A stretch of 64,000 bases of DNA. Source: Streptomyces sp. T12. Lineage in GTDB: Bacteria > Actinomycetota > Actinomycetes > Streptomycetales > Streptomycetaceae. Both the position numbers and the translations under genes were made by a program. This document shows, in pieces, positions 61,240-64,000 of the stretch. How positions within the stretch are numbered: position 1 is the stretch's first letter; each line of letters starts with the position of its first letter. Under the pieces are notes generated by a model. The model was not told the origin of the DNA, searched no databases, and saw nothing but the letters and a program-made list of their open reading frames with translations. The stretch is from positions 6,324,001 to 6,388,000 of the forward strand of contig NZ_CP117866.1 in NCBI RefSeq assembly GCF_028736035.1, given 5' to 3'.

Positions 61240-62295
61240 GTGCAGGAACTCCACGACGCCCCTCTCGCCCCCCTCACCACCTTCCGGCTGGGCGGCCCCG
61301 CCACCCGCCTGGTCATCGCCACGACCGACGCCGAGGTGATCGACATCGTGCGCGAAGCCGATGCCAGTGGCACCCCGCTGCTGCTCATCGGCGGCGGATC
61401 GAACCTGGTCATCGGGGACAAGGGCTTCGCGGGCACCGCGCTGGTCATCGCCACCAAGGGCGTCGAGCTGGACGGCACCGCGCTCGAACTGGCGGCCGGC
61501 GAGGTGTGGACAGACGCCGTCGCCCGCACCGTCGAGGCCGGGCTCGCCGGGATCGAGTGCCTCGCCGGAATCCCCGGCTCCGCAGGCGCCACGCCGATCC
61601 AGAACGTCGGCGCGTACGGCCAGGAGGTCTCCTCGACGATCACCGAGGTGATCGCGTACGACCGCCGGGCGGGCGAGACCGTCGTCATCCCGAACGCCGA
61701 GTGCGCCTTCTCCTACCGCCACAGCCGCTTCAAGTCCGACCCCGAGCGCTACGTCGTCCTGCGCGTCCGCTTCCAGCTGGAGGACGCGGACGGGCTCTCC
61801 GCCCCCCTCAAGTACGCGGAGACGGCCCGCGCCCTGGGCGTCGAAGCCGGCGACCGCGTGCCGCTGGCCGCCGCGCGCGAGACGGTGCTGAAGCTGCGTA
61901 CCGGCAAGGGCATGGTCCTGGACCCCGAGGACCACGACACCTGGTCGGCCGGATCCTTCTTCACCAACCCGATCCTCACCGACGAGCAGTTCGCCGCGTT
62001 CCACGCACGCGTGTGTGAACGCCTCGGCGACGGCGTGGAGCCGCCCGCGTACCCGGCGGGGGAGGGGCACGCCAAGACCTCCGCGGCCTGGCTCATCGAC
62101 AAGGCGGGCTTCACCAAGGGGTACGGCACCGGCCCCGCCCGCATCTCCACCAAGCACACCCTCGCCCTCACCAACCGGGGCGGAGCGACCACCGAGGACC
62201 TCCTCGCGCTCGCCCGCGAGGTCGTGGCCGGCGTCCGTGAGACCTTCGGCATCACGCTGGTCAACGAGCCGGTGACGGTCGGCGTGAGCCTGTAG
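61240..62295 (+). CDS. murB: UDP-N-acetylmuramate dehydrogenase
   Basis: A 351-residue FAD enzyme that reduces UDP-GlcNAc-enolpyruvate to UDP-MurNAc in peptidoglycan synthesis. LTTFRLGGPATRLV, LLIGGGSNLVIGDKGF (FAD binding, about 42-58), IPGSAGATPIQNVGAYGQEV, YRHSRFK, the catalytic Ser loop SAGSFFTNPI and the C-terminal Glu in VNEPVTVGV are all present. The insert at 150-200 fits a type I MurB. GTG 61240 starts 8 bases after TAGTCT, a -10-like element, so it may be leaderless; the longer upstream frame lacks family similarity. Confidence 0.97.
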   Translation: MQELHDAPLAPLTTFRLGGPATRLVIATTDAEVIDIVREADASGTPLLLIGGGSNLVIGDKGFAGTALVIATKGVELDGTALELAAGEVWTDAVARTVEAGLAGIECLAGIPGSAGATPIQNVGAYGQEVSSTITEVIAYDRRAGETVVIPNAECAFSYRHSRFKSDPERYVVLRVRFQLEDADGLSAPLKYAETARALGVEAGDRVPLAAARETVLKLRTGKGMVLDPEDHDTWSAGSFFTNPILTDEQFAAFHARVCERLGDGVEPPAYPAGEGHAKTSAAWLIDKAGFTKGYGTGPARISTKHTLALTNRGGATTEDLLALAREVVAGVRETFGITLVNEPVTVGVSL

Positions 62296-62312
62296 GCCGG
62301 GTCTCGGCAGGC

Positions 62313-62350
62313 CCTGAAGGCGGGACCTGAAGGCGGGACCTGAAGGCGGG
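62313..62350. repeat. 13-bp tandem repeat after murB
   Basis: CCTGAAGGCGGGA repeated three times (last copy incomplete) directly past the murB stop codon, in the gap to the convergent gene. Possibly slippage-derived; no protein is encoded. Confidence 0.75.
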
Positions 62351-62382
62351 CTGGCCCTGAATCAGGCCCTGCGGGCAAGCCC

Positions 62383-63015
62383 TCAATAGGCGACGCCCAC
62401 GCCCTGCTTCACCGTGGCCCGGTCCCCGATCGCGTCCAGCATCGCGTGCGCCACATCGGCACGCGCCAGGAAGCGGCCCCTGCGTGGAAAGCCGCCCACC
62501 ACCCTCCGGTACGTGCCGGTGAGCGGCTTGTCCTGCAGGCGCGGCGGCCGCACGGCCGTCCAGTCCGTGGCGCTGCGGGCCAGCTCGGCCTCCATCTCCC
62601 GCAGGTCGGCGTAGATGTCCTTGAGGACCGCGGAGACGATGCCGCGCATCGTCCGGTCGAGGAACCCGTCGCCCTCCGGCTCGGGACCGACCGGCGCCGC
62701 GCTCACCACGACCAGCCGCCGCACCTCCTCCGCCTCCAGGGCGCCGAGCACTGTACGCGTCAGGCGCGCCGCGACCCCGGCGTCCTTGCGGCTGCGGGCA
62801 CCGAGGCCGGACAGCACCGCGTCCCGGCCGGCGACGGCGGGGCGCAGGGCCTGCGGATCGGCCAGGTCGGCGCGGAACACCTCCAACTGCTCGCCGGTCA
62901 CGGTGAACCGCGCCGGATCCCGCACCACTGCCGTGACCTGGTGCCCTGCGTCCAGGGCTTGGCGGACGATCTCCTTGCCCGTGCCTCCGGTGGCGCCGAA
63001 GACGGTGAGTTTCAT
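62383..63015 (-). CDS. NAD(P)H-binding SDR-like (NmrA/YwnB type) protein
   Basis: A 210-residue atypical SDR: MKLTVFGATGGTGKEIVRQA has the GATGGTG motif at 7-13; QVTAVVRDPARF, LVVVSAAPVGP and WTAVRPPRL follow. GGGAGG 4 bases before ATG 63015 supports the start. The divergent TetR gene and two palindromes in the gap imply that TetR represses it. It is related in family to the protein at 54579. Confidence 0.92.
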   Translation of the reverse strand: MKLTVFGATGGTGKEIVRQALDAGHQVTAVVRDPARFTVTGEQLEVFRADLADPQALRPAVAGRDAVLSGLGARSRKDAGVAARLTRTVLGALEAEEVRRLVVVSAAPVGPEPEGDGFLDRTMRGIVSAVLKDIYADLREMEAELARSATDWTAVRPPRLQDKPLTGTYRRVVGGFPRRGRFLARADVAHAMLDAIGDRATVKQGVGVAY

Positions 63016-63046
63016 GGGGCCTCCCGAATCAGGGGTGAAAATGGTG

Positions 63047-63095
63047 GGTGAGTATTCACTCACCACACTCCCTTCTAGAGTGAGTAAGTACTCAC
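63047..63095. promoter_or_regulatory. Twin palindromic operators for the divergent TetR
   Basis: Operator 1: GGTGAGT-ATTC-ACTCACC (63047-63064). Operator 2: GTGAGTA-AG-TACTCAC (63080-63095). Both share GTGAGTA and lie in the 108-base gap between divergent genes. Site 1 is nearer the SDR-like gene and site 2 nearer the tetR gene. Confidence 0.75.
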
Positions 63096-63123
63096 CCATC
63101 CGTCAAGGGCGATTGGACATGCC

Positions 63124-63720
63124 ATGGAGAACCGACCGACCCGCGTTCGCCTGCTCGATGCCGCGCACGACCTGATGCTCACGGTCGGCCTGGCGCGGGC
63201 CACGACGAAGGAGATCGCGCGGGCGGCCGGGTGTTCCGAGGCGGCGCTGTACAAGCACTTCGAGAGCAAGGAGGAGCTGTTCATCCGGGTGCTCACCGAG
63301 CGGCTGCCCCCGCTCCGCCCGTTGCTCAGCAGCCTCGCCGCCGAGCCGGGCAGGCACCCCCTGGAGGAGAACCTCACCGAGATCGCCCGCCAGGCGGCGC
63401 TGTTCTACGAACAGAGCTTCCCGATCGCCGCGTCGCTGTATGCGCAGACCCAGCTCAAACAGCGGCACGACGACGTCATGCGGCAGATGGGGTCGGGACC
63501 GCACGTGCCGATCCAGGAGCTCGACACGTATCTGCGGGCCGAGCAGGAGCTGGGGCGGGTCAGTACGGGCACGGACACGTTCGCGGCGGCGTCGCTGCTG
63601 ATGGGAGCCTGCGCGCAGCGGGCGTTCGCCTATGACGCGACGAAGGAGGCGGTACGGCCGCCGGTGGACGAGTTCGCCGCCCGGCTGGCCCGTACGCTGC
63701 TGGCCGGTATCGCCGACTGA
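63124..63720 (+). CDS. TetR/AcrR family transcriptional regulator
   Basis: A 198-residue regulator. HTH residues RLLDAAHDLMLTVGLARATT and EIARAAGCSEAALYKHFESK occupy about 9-48; the C-terminal domain is helical with LLMGACAQRAFAY. ATG 63124 is close to the end of operator 2. Convergent repeats after its stop duplicate its last codons. It likely senses an unknown ligand and represses the divergent SDR-like gene and itself. Confidence 0.93.
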   Translation: MENRPTRVRLLDAAHDLMLTVGLARATTKEIARAAGCSEAALYKHFESKEELFIRVLTERLPPLRPLLSSLAAEPGRHPLEENLTEIARQAALFYEQSFPIAASLYAQTQLKQRHDDVMRQMGSGPHVPIQELDTYLRAEQELGRVSTGTDTFAAASLLMGACAQRAFAYDATKEAVRPPVDEFAARLARTLLAGIAD

Positions 63721-63792
63721 GCCGGTATCGCCGACTGAGCCGGTATCGGCGACTGACCCGGTACCGCCGACTGATCCGGTACCGCCGACGAC
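63703..63792 (+). repeat. Five tandem 18-bp repeats starting in the tetR stop region
   Basis: Units of GCCGGTATCGCCGACTGA begin at 63703 (last six codons of tetR, including stop), 63721, 63739, 63757 and 63775. Units 1 and 2 are identical; 3-5 carry 1-5 changes. Units 1-4 end in TGA in the tetR frame, so the array gives a run of stop codons; the fifth ends in GAC. Confidence 0.92.
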
Positions 63793-63805
63793 GTCGGGAG
63801 GCGGG

Positions 63806-64000
63806 CTAGGCGAGCCAGTCGTCCACCCCCGCCAACAGCTTTGCCTTCACCTCCTCCGGCGCCGCGGAAGCCCGAACCGACTGCCGGGCCAGTTCCGCCA
63901 GTTCCTCGTCCGTGAAGGCGTGGTGGTGGCGGGCGATGTCGTACTGGGCGGCGAGGCGGGAGCCGAAGAGCAGCGGGTCGTCGGCGCCGAGGGCCATCGG
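63806..64000 (-). CDS. Adenosine deaminase, C-terminal part (partial)
   Basis: The last 64 residues of a deaminase that continues beyond the window edge. MALGADDPLLFGSRLAAQYD contains the catalytic-metal Asp motif (GxDDP) of adenosine deaminase; FTDEELAELARQSVRASAAP and a C-terminal KAKLLAGVDDW follow. Such enzymes convert adenosine to inosine in purine salvage. The stop is at 63806. ADE versus ADD-type specificity cannot be told from this part. Confidence 0.88.
   Translation of the reverse strand, partial: PMALGADDPLLFGSRLAAQYDIARHHHAFTDEELAELARQSVRASAAPEEVKAKLLAGVDDWLA

Overview
This 64 kb window is ordinary chromosomal DNA of a Streptomyces. The evidence is very high GC with strong GC3 bias, frequent GTG starts, leaderless genes, 4-bp gene overlaps, YtrA-type GntR regulators, a LysM transglycosylase under a c-di-AMP riboswitch, and paired complex I clusters. 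The gene order matches what I recall of the S. coelicolor core between its main nuo operon and the secE/nusG region. That last point is from memory, not a search. I see no phage, transposase, integrase, CRISPR array or biosynthetic cluster.

Layout. 1-3.4 kb: end of the main nuo operon (nuoL tail, nuoM, nuoN). 3.4-16 kb: Uma2-type nuclease, recQ, M56 peptidase, GntR regulator with its membrane partner and a perfect operator, fumarylacetoacetase, HAD phosphatase, riboswitch-controlled LysM transglycosylase, a CocE/NonD hydrolase gene split by an in-frame TAG, and a POT peptide transporter. 16-22 kb: long-chain polyprenyl diphosphate synthase, a secreted CHRD/DUF3455 protein, and a LolA-like protein with an ABC transporter. 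22-30.8 kb: flavin reductase, amidase, a divergent hypothetical/TPR-like pair, secreted M28 aminopeptidase, VOC protein, RarD, and a QorB-like reductase with a divergent HxlR regulator. Several proteins here carry in-frame microsatellite expansions.

30.9-48.8 kb is the most notable part. It holds a 2-oxoacid:ferredoxin oxidoreductase (korAB), a two-component locus with two tandem paralogous histidine kinases and one response regulator, and a second nuo cluster with only A, B, C, H, I, J, K, L, M and N. NuoD, E, F and G are absent. The NuoC of this cluster has a tail of about 400 residues with six copies of an RRxR(S/T)xxEGSAS dodecapeptide. Three copies of the core are identical in protein but differ at many synonymous sites, which points to selection on the peptide. 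This is the best candidate for an undescribed function, perhaps a docking or modification platform on a truncated complex I next to a ferredoxin-reducing enzyme.

48.8-64 kb: htpX, a YccF protein, a hairpin with two DnaA boxes, an SMI1/KNR4 protein, an APC permease, a GlsB-type protein, YajQ, tRNA-Tyr, small proteins, a degenerate-looking amidohydrolase, tRNA-Thr, tRNA-Met, rpmG, a hadA/hadB-like dehydratase pair, a TetR-MFS efflux unit with shared operator, murB, a divergent TetR/NAD(P)-binding pair with two operators, and the 3' end of an adenosine deaminase gene. Hairpin terminators separate most units.
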